DNA of 10,896 bases from MED-G105 sp050331095 (GCA_050331095.1 JBHJHE010000023.1:1-10896); one strand, 5' to 3'. Counted from the first letter of the stretch, positions 1-6,200 are shown. The notes: generated by a model not told the origin, from the letters alone. Translations and numbers: made by a program.

Positions 1-323
1 ACCGCGACGGGCGCGCCTAACGCCTGCGCTACGAGCGCTGCGCGTAGTATAGTGGCCTTGCTAGCTTTGGCCATGGGGTCGCTCCTTGTACCTGCGCCGG
101 CTCGTGGGAGCCCACGCGCCGCGGCGTCGATCGTCGCGAACATACGCCGAATTGCGGCGTTTCCGCGATCGTTTCGAGATCCATTTGGACAGGTTCGCCG
201 CCGACGCCAAGGCGGCGGCCCCCCGATTCGCCGGCGCCACGGCTCACGCTCGCGTCATCTTCGCGGCCGGATTGTGCGCCGCTTGACGTCGCGCCGCCGC
301 AACGGGCATTTCTCGACGCCGCC
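1..323. other. Stretch without a convincing gene, upstream of tRNA-Gly
   Basis: No ORF here has both a ribosome binding site and a believable protein. Frame 1 is open from the window edge to 333. From a GTG at 52 its early part reads like a signal peptide (ALLALAMGSLLVPAPARG), but past about position 160 it turns into an Arg-rich sequence typical of a wrong frame in GC-rich DNA. Frame 2 (86-286, stop TGA 284-286) does the opposite: it starts Arg-rich and ends in a plausible peptide (DRFEIHLDRFAADAKAAAPRF...). This may be a small exported protein broken by a frameshift near 150-175, or chance. A TTGACG at 283-288 could be the -35 box of the tRNA promoter, although no good -10 box follows. Confidence 0.3.
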
Positions 324-397
324 GCGGGTGTAGCTCAATGGTAGAGCAGGAGCTTCCCAAGCTTAAGACGAGGGTTCGATTCCCTTCACCCGCTCCA
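324..397 (+). tRNA. tRNA-Gly (anticodon CCC), CCA encoded
   Basis: A full cloverleaf can be drawn. The acceptor arm GCGGGTG (324-330) pairs with CACCCGC (387-393), with discriminator T394 and an encoded CCA at 395-397. The D arm is GCTC...GAGC (333-347). The anticodon loop TTCCCAA (354-360) places CCC at 356-358, which reads GGG. The T arm AGGG-TTCGATT-CCCT covers 371-385. The outermost pair of the anticodon stem (G349/A365) is a mismatch and the next is G-T, while the inner three pairs are intact. The arm order and the TTCGATTC T loop match bacterial tRNA-Gly(CCC). The 3' end is 20 bp from the stop codon of the convergent propeller gene. Confidence 0.96.
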
Positions 398-417
398 ATT
401 CGACGCTCGAGGGCCGC

Positions 418-1329
418 TCACGGCCGGCAGTCGGTTTTTTCCGCCAGTTGGATGCGGAAGACGCCGTCGACGCGCTTGTGGAAATAGATGGCGCAACCAT
501 CTGGTCCCACGGTTGGCGCTTCGACATAGCCGTTGATGGCCTCGATGCGTTGCGGTGCGCCGAACGGCTCGGTCCGCGACGATCGCTCGGCGACGAAAAT
601 CCCGAACCCGTCCTCGCGCCCCTCGCGCAGCGCTTTGCGGTCGACGCGGGTGAAGTAGAGCGTCCGTTCGTCGGACGTCGTCGCCGGCGCGAACTCCAAA
701 AGATCGGTATTGATCGCTTCGAATGTCCCGCCCCCGCCTCCGCCGCCGTCGTCGGGCCGGCGAAAGGCGTCGTCGTCTCCGCGACGGGCTAGCAGGATGT
801 CGGCGGACTTGATCCCGCCGCCGAAGACGCGCCAGCGGCTCTCGACGACGTAGAGCGTCTCGCCGTCGGCGCTGACCTCGGCGTCGATGTTGAGCCAGAA
901 CGGTTTGCGCCGGGACGCGTCGCCCGCCAGAGGCCGGACGTCAGCGAGCCGTCCGTCGTCGAAGCGTCCGCGCCAGAGCGTGTTCTTCGTTTCGTCGTAA
1001 CTCCGTGGCGAGACGAAAAAGAAACGTCCCGACCGGTCCATGCTCGGAACGCCGTCGAGCGCCTCTGAGTTCGCGCCCTGAAGCCGGCCGAGATAATCGA
1101 AGCGCGTCGCGTCGACGCGCGTCGCGACGTGCAGGTCGGTCTGGTCCTGCGGCTGGTTGCGGTCGTTGAAGAAAAGCCATCGCCCGTCCCGCGAGACGAA
1201 CGGCTCCATGGCGTGCCCGTCATGGCCGTCGATGGCGACGTCGACGGGCGGCTCGAAGTCGGCGGACCCGGCGACGGCCGCGCGGACCGCCGAAACGGCG
1301 AGGACGGCGCTCGCGAGAAACAGGTTCAT
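418..1329 (-). CDS. Exported PD40/TolB-like beta-propeller protein
   Basis: A 303-residue protein. The chosen start is the ATG at 1329, because it begins a normal signal peptide (MNLFLASAVLAVSAVRAAVAG, residues 1-21); the longer ORF to 1452 would put an Arg-rich stretch in front of it. The mature part shows five repeats of the PD40/WD40-like type (x-S-x-D-G-x-x-L-x-F/Y): SRDGRWLFF (about 46-54), MDRSGRFFF (97-105), SADGETLYV (153-161), TSDERTLYF (218-226) and GPDGCAIYF (275-283). These repeats form blades of TolB-C-type propellers. A seven-Gly run (195-201) sits between blades 3 and 4. No catalytic motif is visible, so a periplasmic binding or scaffolding role is inferred. No good Shine-Dalgarno precedes the start. 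It is a single gene, convergent with the tRNA and divergent from the haloperoxidase. Confidence 0.75.
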   Translation of the reverse strand: MNLFLASAVLAVSAVRAAVAGSADFEPPVDVAIDGHDGHAMEPFVSRDGRWLFFNDRNQPQDQTDLHVATRVDATRFDYLGRLQGANSEALDGVPSMDRSGRFFFVSPRSYDETKNTLWRGRFDDGRLADVRPLAGDASRRKPFWLNIDAEVSADGETLYVVESRWRVFGGGIKSADILLARRGDDDAFRRPDDGGGGGGGTFEAINTDLLEFAPATTSDERTLYFTRVDRKALREGREDGFGIFVAERSSRTEPFGAPQRIEAINGYVEAPTVGPDGCAIYFHKRVDGVFRIQLAEKTDCRP

Positions 1330-1537
1330 AACGCGGACGATAGCAGAATGCCCCGGAGCGATCGATCTCCACGCGCGCGGGCGGGCGCTTTGCGCGACGC
1401 GCCGTTTGAGCGGCCGCGGCCAAGCGCGCCTTGGCGCAAGGCCTTCCCGCAACCGCGCGTCGCCAGATCCCCGTGCCGGCTTCGGAGGAAACGATTATTC
1501 ATCATACGACTTACATTCGGGCGTGCGTTCCGAAGGC

Positions 1538-1726
1538 GGTGCGATTGAACGCTCGCAGCGATTGCCGCTCGCTTTAGCGCACCCCGGAATATCCTTGTGG
1601 ACAGCATCAAGCGTCCACATTGTCACATGGTCGTCGCAAAGGGGTGAATCTCCCACGATATCGGTTAGTGGGAGCCGCCCCTAGGGCGTCCCTGAGTACG
1701 AAGATCGTTCGCCAGAACGTTTGTAC
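1538..1726. ncRNA. Candidate structured RNA or leader element
   Basis: Four structures lie in a row. First, GGTGCG (1538-1543) pairs with CGCACC (1578-1583) and encloses smaller AGCG/CGCT pairings. Second, TGTGGAC (1596-1602) pairs with GTCCACA (1613-1619). Third is a long hairpin in which 1640-1646 pairs with 1676-1682 (one G-T) and CTCCCAC (1650-1656) pairs with GTGGGAG (1668-1674), with loop GATATCGGTTA. Fourth, 1696-1702 and 1706-1710 pair with 1720-1726 and 1715-1719 (one G-T, a 3-nt bulge, loop GCCA). CGCCC at 1676-1680 can instead pair with GGGCG at 1684-1688, which would open the base of the third hairpin. I do not recognise a known RNA family. The strand is unknown, and no clear promoter or T-tract was found. 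Confidence 0.3.
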
Positions 1727-1772
1727 ACGACTTCAGTTCTCCACGAGTACCCGTCAACGCCTTCATTCAAAT

Positions 1773-1797
1773 GGGCCGCGTTCATGAACCGCGGTCC
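1773..1797. repeat. Inverted repeat with palindromic loop
   Basis: GGGCCGCG (1773-1780) pairs with CGCGGTCC (1790-1797), eight pairs with one G-T. The loop TTCATGAAC together with the preceding G forms the 10-bp perfect palindrome GTTCATGAAC (1780-1789). It could be an operator or an RNA hairpin in the region upstream of the haloperoxidase gene. Confidence 0.35.
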
Positions 1798-1841
1798 GGC
1801 CTTATCCCGCGTTCGTTCAGGCGCGGGGCGTGGGGCGCGTT

Positions 1842-1932
1842 CGCCGTTTTCGGCGCGCGCGCTCTAGCTAGTATGTCAGTAAACGTTGTGTTTTCGGGTC
1901 GCCGCGACCCCCCTCTGCGCGCTCTCGCGCGC
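1842..1932. repeat. Three short GC-rich hairpins upstream of the haloperoxidase gene
   Basis: CGCCG-TTTT-CGGCG (1842-1855), GGGTCG-CCG-CGACCC (1896-1910) and GCGCGC-TCTC-GCGCGC (1917-1932) are perfect short inverted repeats. None is followed by a T-run, so they are not classic terminators. If transcribed with the haloperoxidase gene they would give a folded leader ending about 85 nt before the start codon. Confidence 0.3.
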
Positions 1933-1947
1933 GGAACCGATTGGTTC

Positions 1948-1991
1948 TTGTCCGTTCCCGTCTTTTGTCCGTTCCCCTCGCTTGTCCGTTC
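1948..1991 (+). repeat. Three direct repeats TTGTCCGTTC, 17-bp period
   Basis: The 10-mer TTGTCCGTTC occurs at 1948-1957, 1965-1974 and 1982-1991, so the period is exactly 17 bp twice. The first two copies are also followed by CC. The last copy ends 25 bp before the haloperoxidase ATG and 12 bp before its GGAG. A fixed period and position right at the start of a gene suggest a binding site for a multimeric regulator, or a repeated motif in the leader. Nothing comparable is seen before the other genes here. Confidence 0.6.
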
Positions 1992-2016
1992 AACGTGAAA
2001 ACCGGAGCATCCGCTG

Positions 2017-3636
2017 ATGAAATCGTCCTCAAAACGCCGTCTTCTCGCCACGGCCGCCGCCGCAGTCGCCGTCGCATGCCCGTCAATGGCGCAAAGCCCG
2101 TTCTCCGCATCTCATTCGTCCGGGTACGTAAACAACACGTCGCTCAACAGCGCCTACGCCCAGAACGCCAAGGCCCGCCTGTCAAGCCCGCGCGCGGACC
2201 GGCGCGAGGAAGGCCGCGAGCGCATTCTCTTCTGGTACGAAACGCTGAACGACCTCATCGCGCTTGACCACACGCCGGACGAAACCGGTCGAGCGCCGCT
2301 GATCAATGGCGGCCCGACGCGGTCGAGTCGCGCCCAGGCGATCGTCACCATCGCCATGTATGACGCGCTCTGCGTTTTCTCGGGCGACTTCGAATGCTAC
2401 ACGCCGCGGGCCCAGTCGGTCACCGTCAACCCCGCCGGGCGTTCGCGGGACGCCGCGGTCGCTTACGCGGCCTACGAAACGCTGCTCGCGCTGTATCCGA
2501 ACCAGCAGACCCTCCTCGACATCCGTCTCGGCAACGACATTCAGCAGATCAACGCTCCGGCCGACGTCATCAATGGCGGGCGCGTCGTCGGCGAAGGCGC
2601 GGCCGAGGCGATCCTCAATCTGCGGACGAACGACGGCGCGGAGCTCGCTGAGGTCGACTTCGGCGGCGGCGGGCTCGTCGCCGATGGCGACCGCAAGTTC
2701 GACGGACGGCGCGTCAACAACGGAACGCGGAACCGCTTCCAATGGCAGAACGATCCCGAAACGCCGGCGGACGCGCCTGAGTTCCAGCTCGCCCTCGGCG
2801 CGTTCTGGGGCGCGGTCACGCCGTTCGCCCTGACAAGCGGCGACCAGTTCCGCCTGCCGCCGCCGCCGGAGACGGGCTCGACGGAATACGTCGACGCCTA
2901 CAACGACGTTTATGCGCTCGGCGTATCGCCGGAGTTTCCGTTCGCCACAGGCACGCCCGCGACCTACTTCATCGGCAATTACTGGGGTTATGACGGCGTG
3001 CCGCTCGTCGGCGTCCCGCCGCGGCTTTATGGTCAGATCGCGTCGCAAATCGCCGCGCGCCAGATCGACCGGCCGCTCAACCTGCTTCGCTTCCTCGCGG
3101 CGTTCCACGTGGGTCTCGCCGACGCGGCGATCGCGGCCTGGGATTCGAAGTATTTTTACAACTACGCCCGGCCCGTCAGCCTCATTCGCCGCAATGACGG
3201 CGTGCCCGGCACGCCGCGCGAGCGGGACTGGACGCCCTTCGGCACGTCGATCGTGAACGTCGAGCTTGAAGAGGGGCAGGACTTCTTCCGCCCGACGCCG
3301 CCGTTCCCGGCCTATCCGTCCGGCCACGCTACCTTCGGGGCGGTGCTCGGAGAGTTTCTGCGCGAGATCTTCGGCGACGATCGCGGCTTCACGTTCATCT
3401 CCGACGAATACAACGGCATCGGCGTCGATCCGTTGCCGGATGAGAACGGCGAGCCGACGACCCGGCCGTTGGTGCCCGTCCGGTTCGCGAACGCGACGGA
3501 AGCCCAGGCGCAAAACGGCCGCAGCCGCGTCTTCAACGGGGTGCACTGGAGCTTCGACGACGTGACGGGCCAGGACCTCGGCGTTGAGATCGCCCGCTGG
3601 ATCTTCGACGAGACGCCTGCGTTCAAGAAAAAGTAG
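2017..3636 (+). CDS. Vanadium-dependent haloperoxidase (PAP2 superfamily), exported
   Basis: A 539-residue protein, expected to use peroxide and vanadate to oxidise halide to hypohalous species. The start ATG has GGAG 9 nt upstream (2004-2007) and opens a signal peptide (residues 1-25, ending SMA-Q). Its KRRLLA stretch fits a twin-arginine motif loosely, so Tat export is possible. The full vanadate-pocket pattern is present: K378-x6-R385-P386, PSGH at 434-437, and S503-R504-x5-H510. H437 is the expected acid-base residue and H510 the vanadium ligand. From memory of the Curvularia chloroperoxidase, W375 and F430 match its W350 and F397, which favours a chloro/bromoperoxidase pocket. A related acid phosphatase function cannot be excluded. 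It appears to be transcribed alone, behind the 17-bp repeats. Confidence 0.92.
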   Translation: MKSSSKRRLLATAAAAVAVACPSMAQSPFSASHSSGYVNNTSLNSAYAQNAKARLSSPRADRREEGRERILFWYETLNDLIALDHTPDETGRAPLINGGPTRSSRAQAIVTIAMYDALCVFSGDFECYTPRAQSVTVNPAGRSRDAAVAYAAYETLLALYPNQQTLLDIRLGNDIQQINAPADVINGGRVVGEGAAEAILNLRTNDGAELAEVDFGGGGLVADGDRKFDGRRVNNGTRNRFQWQNDPETPADAPEFQLALGAFWGAVTPFALTSGDQFRLPPPPETGSTEYVDAYNDVYALGVSPEFPFATGTPATYFIGNYWGYDGVPLVGVPPRLYGQIASQIAARQIDRPLNLLRFLAAFHVGLADAAIAAWDSKYFYNYARPVSLIRRNDGVPGTPRERDWTPFGTSIVNVELEEGQDFFRPTPPFPAYPSGHATFGAVLGEFLREIFGDDRGFTFISDEYNGIGVDPLPDENGEPTTRPLVPVRFANATEAQAQNGRSRVFNGVHWSFDDVTGQDLGVEIARWIFDETPAFKKK

Positions 3637-3641
3637 CCGGA

Positions 3642-3677
3642 TCGGCGATCGGGGCTCCGAACCCGATCGATCGCCGA
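3642..3677 (+). terminator. Inverted repeat after the haloperoxidase gene
   Basis: TCGGCGATC (3642-3650) is complementary to GATCGCCGA (3669-3677), nine perfect pairs. GGG/CCC (3652-3654/3662-3664) can extend the fold inside the 18-nt spacer. It starts 5 bp after the stop codon. No T-run follows, so it would act as a transcript-end stabiliser or a weak or Rho-assisted terminator rather than a classic intrinsic one. Confidence 0.35.
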
Positions 3678-3811
3678 CCGACATCGGCGGGGTCGCGTCG
3701 CCGCGCGGCTCCGCCTCTTCGATTTTTAAGCCGGCGGCGCAGGCGGCCCGGATGATCCTCCGCGAGGCCTCCGCTAGGCTCGACGCCGCAACGAAAAATG
3801 GATTCGCCGTT

Positions 3812-4345
3812 ATGAACCGCCTCTTCGCTCTCGTCGCATTTTCGCTTGTCGCGCCCGCCATGGCGGCCGTCGCCGTCGCGCAGGTCGATCCGTCACCGGA
3901 TGAAACGGCGGCGGAAGCGACGCGGCCGACCGAAGAGGACGGCGAAAAGCGCACGCTCTTGCGACAGATCCCGGTCGAACAGGCCCATGCGCCGTTCACC
4001 CGCGAAACCGTCACGAAACTGAACGCCATCGTCCGGCGCTCGCTCGACGCGGTGAACGAGGACGATGAAGACCTTGAGACGATGCGGGCGGCGGTGGACG
4101 CGGCGGCCGCCGAGGACGCGACGGACGAGGCGCGCGCGCAGGCAAGCGAGGCGGTTCAGACGCTGATGGCGCTAAAGGAGCGCAGCGCCGGCGCGCTCGC
4201 CGACATGGACGCGGCGGTCGCCGAGCTGAAGGCCTCCGATGAAAAGTTCAACGAGAACATTCTCGAAGGCATGATCATCTTTGTGCGGCGGGTCGAGAAG
4301 GAGATCCGTCTCGAATATGAAAAGCAGGCCGCCCGCATCGCCTGA
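3812..4345 (+). CDS. Small exported Ala/Glu-rich helical protein, unknown function
   Basis: A 177-residue protein. The start at ATG 3812 is chosen because it begins a clear signal peptide (MNRLFALVAFSLVAPAMAAVAVAQ, cleavage near residues 20-24). The same frame is open back to a TTG at 3584 inside the haloperoxidase gene, but that extension is Arg/Ser-rich. Only a weak GGA precedes the start. After an acidic, probably disordered stretch (26-47), the rest (about 64-177) is rich in Ala, Glu, Asp and Lys with heptad-like spacing, consistent with long helices or a coiled coil. There is no Cys and no motif I recognise. It lies 175 bp after the haloperoxidase gene on the same strand, so co-transcription is possible. 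Its stop codon lies in the first unit of the 15-bp repeat. Confidence 0.7.
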   Translation: MNRLFALVAFSLVAPAMAAVAVAQVDPSPDETAAEATRPTEEDGEKRTLLRQIPVEQAHAPFTRETVTKLNAIVRRSLDAVNEDDEDLETMRAAVDAAAAEDATDEARAQASEAVQTLMALKERSAGALADMDAAVAELKASDEKFNENILEGMIIFVRRVEKEIRLEYEKQAARIA

Positions 4346-4426
4346 CATAGTATCGCCTGACAAATTATCGCCTGAAGGCGCCTCGCCTGAAAAAGCCTCT
4401 CCCGATTACGCCTCGCGCGACCCGTT
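4337..4426 (+). repeat. 15-bp imperfect tandem repeat, about six units
   Basis: The unit resembles ATCGCCTGAcaaatt. Units are 4337-4351, 4352-4366, 4367-4381, 4382-4396, and more degenerate at 4397-4411 and 4412-4426. The first three share ATCGCCTGA exactly. The stop codon of the upstream gene (TGA 4343-4345) is part of unit 1. Because 15 is a multiple of three, the same frame has further TGA stops at 4358, 4373 and 4388. A different forward frame reads a degenerate pentapeptide (A/V/L)SP(D/E)x through all units. A small hairpin CGCC-TGAA-GGCG lies at 4369-4380. The repeat fills most of the 94-bp gap between two convergent genes. Confidence 0.75.
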
Positions 4427-4439
4427 CCTCGCGCTCGCC

Positions 4440-5237
4440 TCAGGCGGCGGCCGCCGCTTTCTTGGCCGCCGCGACGTCGCGCATGTCGGCGTCGTGGCGG
4501 ATCCACTCGTCGCGAATGGCGAGATAGCGCGTCGGCGGCGTCACGCCGGTCTCGCGGCGCACGTCCTCCATCGGCCGGTGGAGATTGGCCTCCCAGTCAT
4601 AGGTCAGCATCCACCGCATCGAACGGGCGATCCGCGTCGCCTCGCGGATGCACGCGAAGACGGGCGAGGACGGCACGCGCCGCTTCGCCTCCGCCGCGCC
4701 GAAATAGGACAGCAGGCGCAAACCGCGGCTGCGGTACTGGATCCCCTGATATTCGAGGATGCAAAGCTCGCCCAGAATGTCGCGGCCCCAGCCGACGAGG
4801 GCGTGCAGCAGGTCGTGAATGTCTTCGTGGCGCTGGTGGACGAGGCGCAGTTCCGGGCGAAACTCGGAGAAATCCTGGCCGTCCTTGTTCACGTCGCGAA
4901 AGCCCTGGGGCGAAATCCCCTCGGCGCGCATTTGTTCGTAGAATTCCCGGCCGAGCGAGCCCTCCGGCAATCCTTTCAGATAGGCTTCGTCCTTGATGAC
5001 GTCGAAGACGTCCGTGCCGCGGGCGAGAATGCGGGCGCCTTCAGGGTCGGCCTTGAACTCTTCGAAAAGCGTCTCGTACCAGGGGCCGTCGAGCGCGTTC
5101 TTGAACACGACCACTTGGCCGGTGTCGTCCTTGTCCGCGGCCAGGCGGCGAAACGCGCGCAGCGCTTTCAACGGCCGGATTTTGCCGCTCATCGCCTCTT
5201 CGTACGACATGCCGTCGGCGTCGATCCGCGCGTTCAT
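4440..5237 (-). CDS. Coq4-family ubiquinone biosynthesis protein
   Basis: A 265-residue protein. The diagnostic Coq4 metal motif H-D-x-x-H-x11-E is complete: in numbering from the upstream ATG at 5243, H143, D144, H147 and E159 in HDLLHALVGWGRDILGE. Two residues should be subtracted for the start used here. In eukaryotes Coq4 organises the CoQ complex and has been linked to C1 oxidative decarboxylation of the ring; bacterial homologues are thought to act at the membrane in ubiquinone synthesis. No signal peptide or membrane helix is seen, as expected. The ATG at 5237 is preferred to the one at 5243 because GGAG (5244-5247) directly abuts the latter but lies 6 nt from the former. It follows the nuclease-like gene on the same strand after a 142-bp gap and is convergent with the small helical protein gene. 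Confidence 0.88.
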   Translation of the reverse strand: MNARIDADGMSYEEAMSGKIRPLKALRAFRRLAADKDDTGQVVVFKNALDGPWYETLFEEFKADPEGARILARGTDVFDVIKDEAYLKGLPEGSLGREFYEQMRAEGISPQGFRDVNKDGQDFSEFRPELRLVHQRHEDIHDLLHALVGWGRDILGELCILEYQGIQYRSRGLRLLSYFGAAEAKRRVPSSPVFACIREATRIARSMRWMLTYDWEANLHRPMEDVRRETGVTPPTRYLAIRDEWIRHDADMRDVAAAKKAAAAA

Positions 5238-5243
5238 GACCAT

Positions 5244-5247
5244 CTCC
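5244..5247 (-). promoter_or_regulatory. Shine-Dalgarno GGAG deciding the coq4 start
   Basis: Read on the minus strand the sequence is GGAG-ATGGTC-ATG. The spacing is 0 nt to the first ATG (5243) and 6 nt to the second (5237), which points to the second. Confidence 0.6.
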
Positions 5248-5316
5248 GTCGCTGGGTCCTCTTCAGACGCGCCAATACCCGACCGGGCCGCGCAGGGGAA
5301 GCCGGCGGCGGGCCGA

Positions 5317-5380
5317 CCCCCCCCCTCTCCCCCAGCGCGCGCCGGGGGACCGGGCGACGTAGGAAGCGCCGCGAGGCGCT
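5317..5380 (-). other. Intergenic C9 tract and GC-rich hairpins before coq4
   Basis: On the plus strand there is an uninterrupted run of nine C (5317-5325), then CCCCC and CGGGGG flanking a GCGCGC core, able to pair. Next to the stop of the nuclease-like gene, AGCGCC (5365-5370) pairs with GGCGCT (5375-5380), loop GCGA. On the minus strand this hairpin would come right at the end of the nuclease-like gene and is followed by TTCCT rather than a T-run, so it could be only a weak terminator. Confidence 0.3.
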
Positions 5381-6192
5381 CAGGACGAGACGAAGACCAT
5401 TTCGTGCGGTTCGGCGGTCAGGCGCACCGTGTCGTCGGTCGTCTCGACGAGATCGTCGAAGCCGGTGAAGCGGCGGCGCGCGGGGAGCGTCACGCGCTCC
5501 TCGTTCATCTCCAGGAAGAGCTTCAGATGACGGAACGGCGTCGCCGGGTCGAACAGCGTCTCGTCGCGCGCGAAGCGGTCGATCCGGCGCCACAGCTTCG
5601 GGAAGATGGGCGCCAGCGTTTCGCCGTCGCCGGTCAACCGCGCGCCGGCCGTCGTCGCATCGCGCGCCCAGACGCCGACGCCGCCCGCCTTGGCGGCGTT
5701 CGAGACGTCGGCGCACCGCTCGCGCAGGTCGTCGAAAAGGGTGTCGTAAAACAGGGGATAGGCGTGGCCGCGTGCGATCTGCTTGAGGTTGAGGCTCGCC
5801 ATAATGTCGTCCGGCCCCAGAAAGACGTCCTCGCCATCGGGCCGGCCGCTGTCGCCGGCGAAGGCGAAGACGATCGGCCGGCCGTTTGGGCCGAGCTGGG
5901 TCGTGTAGATCTCGCCGCGGGCGGTGTCGGGCGGCGCGTCGCCGCCGAAGCCGGCGAGTTCGAGGTTCGACCGCGTCGCCGCGTCGGCGAGCGCGCCGGC
6001 GCGGGACTCCATCGTGTCGATCGCTTCGTAGCGGAGCTGGATGCTCCCGTTGTTCGGATTGACCTTGGGCGGCGCGCCCCGACGGCGCAGGCGAAACAAC
6101 GGGGCCGGATCGTCCGGGACGAAGCGCATGGAATCGCCGTCGGGCCGGCCGAAACCGGGCGCGAAGGCGCCTTTGATCAGCTTGAAGGGCAT
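5380..6192 (-). CDS. SNase-like (thermonuclease family) cytoplasmic protein
   Basis: A 270-residue protein. The start at ATG 6192 is preferred to the GTG at 6201, because GGGGAG (6201-6206) overlaps that GTG but lies 8 nt from the ATG. Staphylococcal-nuclease-fold hallmarks are visible: DGDS at 18-21; R54-x4-D59-x2-E62, the same spacing as R35/D40/E43 of staphylococcal nuclease; and ARGHAYP with R141, fitting the R87 region (YGRGLAY). The gap between the second and third site (about 80 residues) is longer than in the classic nuclease (about 45), so an insertion is likely. There is no signal peptide, unlike secreted thermonucleases. Substrate is unknown; DNA/RNA cleavage is inferred from the conserved catalytic residues. 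The gene lies between coq4 and the cytochrome gene, all on the minus strand. Confidence 0.7.
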   Translation of the reverse strand: MPFKLIKGAFAPGFGRPDGDSMRFVPDDPAPLFRLRRRGAPPKVNPNNGSIQLRYEAIDTMESRAGALADAATRSNLELAGFGGDAPPDTARGEIYTTQLGPNGRPIVFAFAGDSGRPDGEDVFLGPDDIMASLNLKQIARGHAYPLFYDTLFDDLRERCADVSNAAKAGGVGVWARDATTAGARLTGDGETLAPIFPKLWRRIDRFARDETLFDPATPFRHLKLFLEMNEERVTLPARRRFTGFDDLVETTDDTVRLTAEPHEMVFVSS

Positions 6193-6200
6193 TGGCGACA

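Larger units (their letters stand above)
1330..2016. other. 687-bp intergenic region rich in inverted repeats
   Basis: This lies between the divergent propeller and haloperoxidase genes. ORFs crossing it are short, lack ribosome binding sites and read as Arg/Ser-rich noise, so I call no protein. It contains an inverted-repeat-rich segment (1538-1726), a hairpin with a palindromic loop (1773-1797), three further short hairpins (1842-1855, 1896-1910, 1917-1932) and three 17-bp-period direct repeats (1948-1991). The part from about 1490 to 1770 looks less GC-rich than the flanking genes. A GGAG at 2004-2007 serves the haloperoxidase ATG at 2017. I could not find a convincing -35/-10 pair for either gene. 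Confidence 0.7.

Noticed and set aside
1948..1991. Plasmid or phage iterons marking a replication origin
   Set aside because: Only three copies exist, no AT-rich unwinding region or initiator gene is adjacent, and the repeats abut a gene start.
1771..1998. Plus-strand ORF of 75 codons upstream of the haloperoxidase gene
   Set aside because: It has no ribosome binding site, runs through hairpins and direct repeats, and shows no protein-like pattern.
2182..4029. Long minus-strand ORF (615 codons) opposite the haloperoxidase gene
   Set aside because: It is antisense to a gene with complete catalytic motifs, has an Arg/Val/Asp-rich composition typical of antisense frames in GC-rich DNA, and shows no recognisable domain.
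4337..4426. CRISPR array
   Set aside because: The units are 15 bp and directly tandem with no spacers, and there are no cas genes nearby.
4281..5468. Plus-strand ORF (395 codons) beginning in the 15-bp repeats and running opposite coq4
   Set aside because: The SPD/SPE pentapeptides come only from the DNA repeat, and the rest is antisense to the clear Coq4 motif. It has no ribosome binding site.
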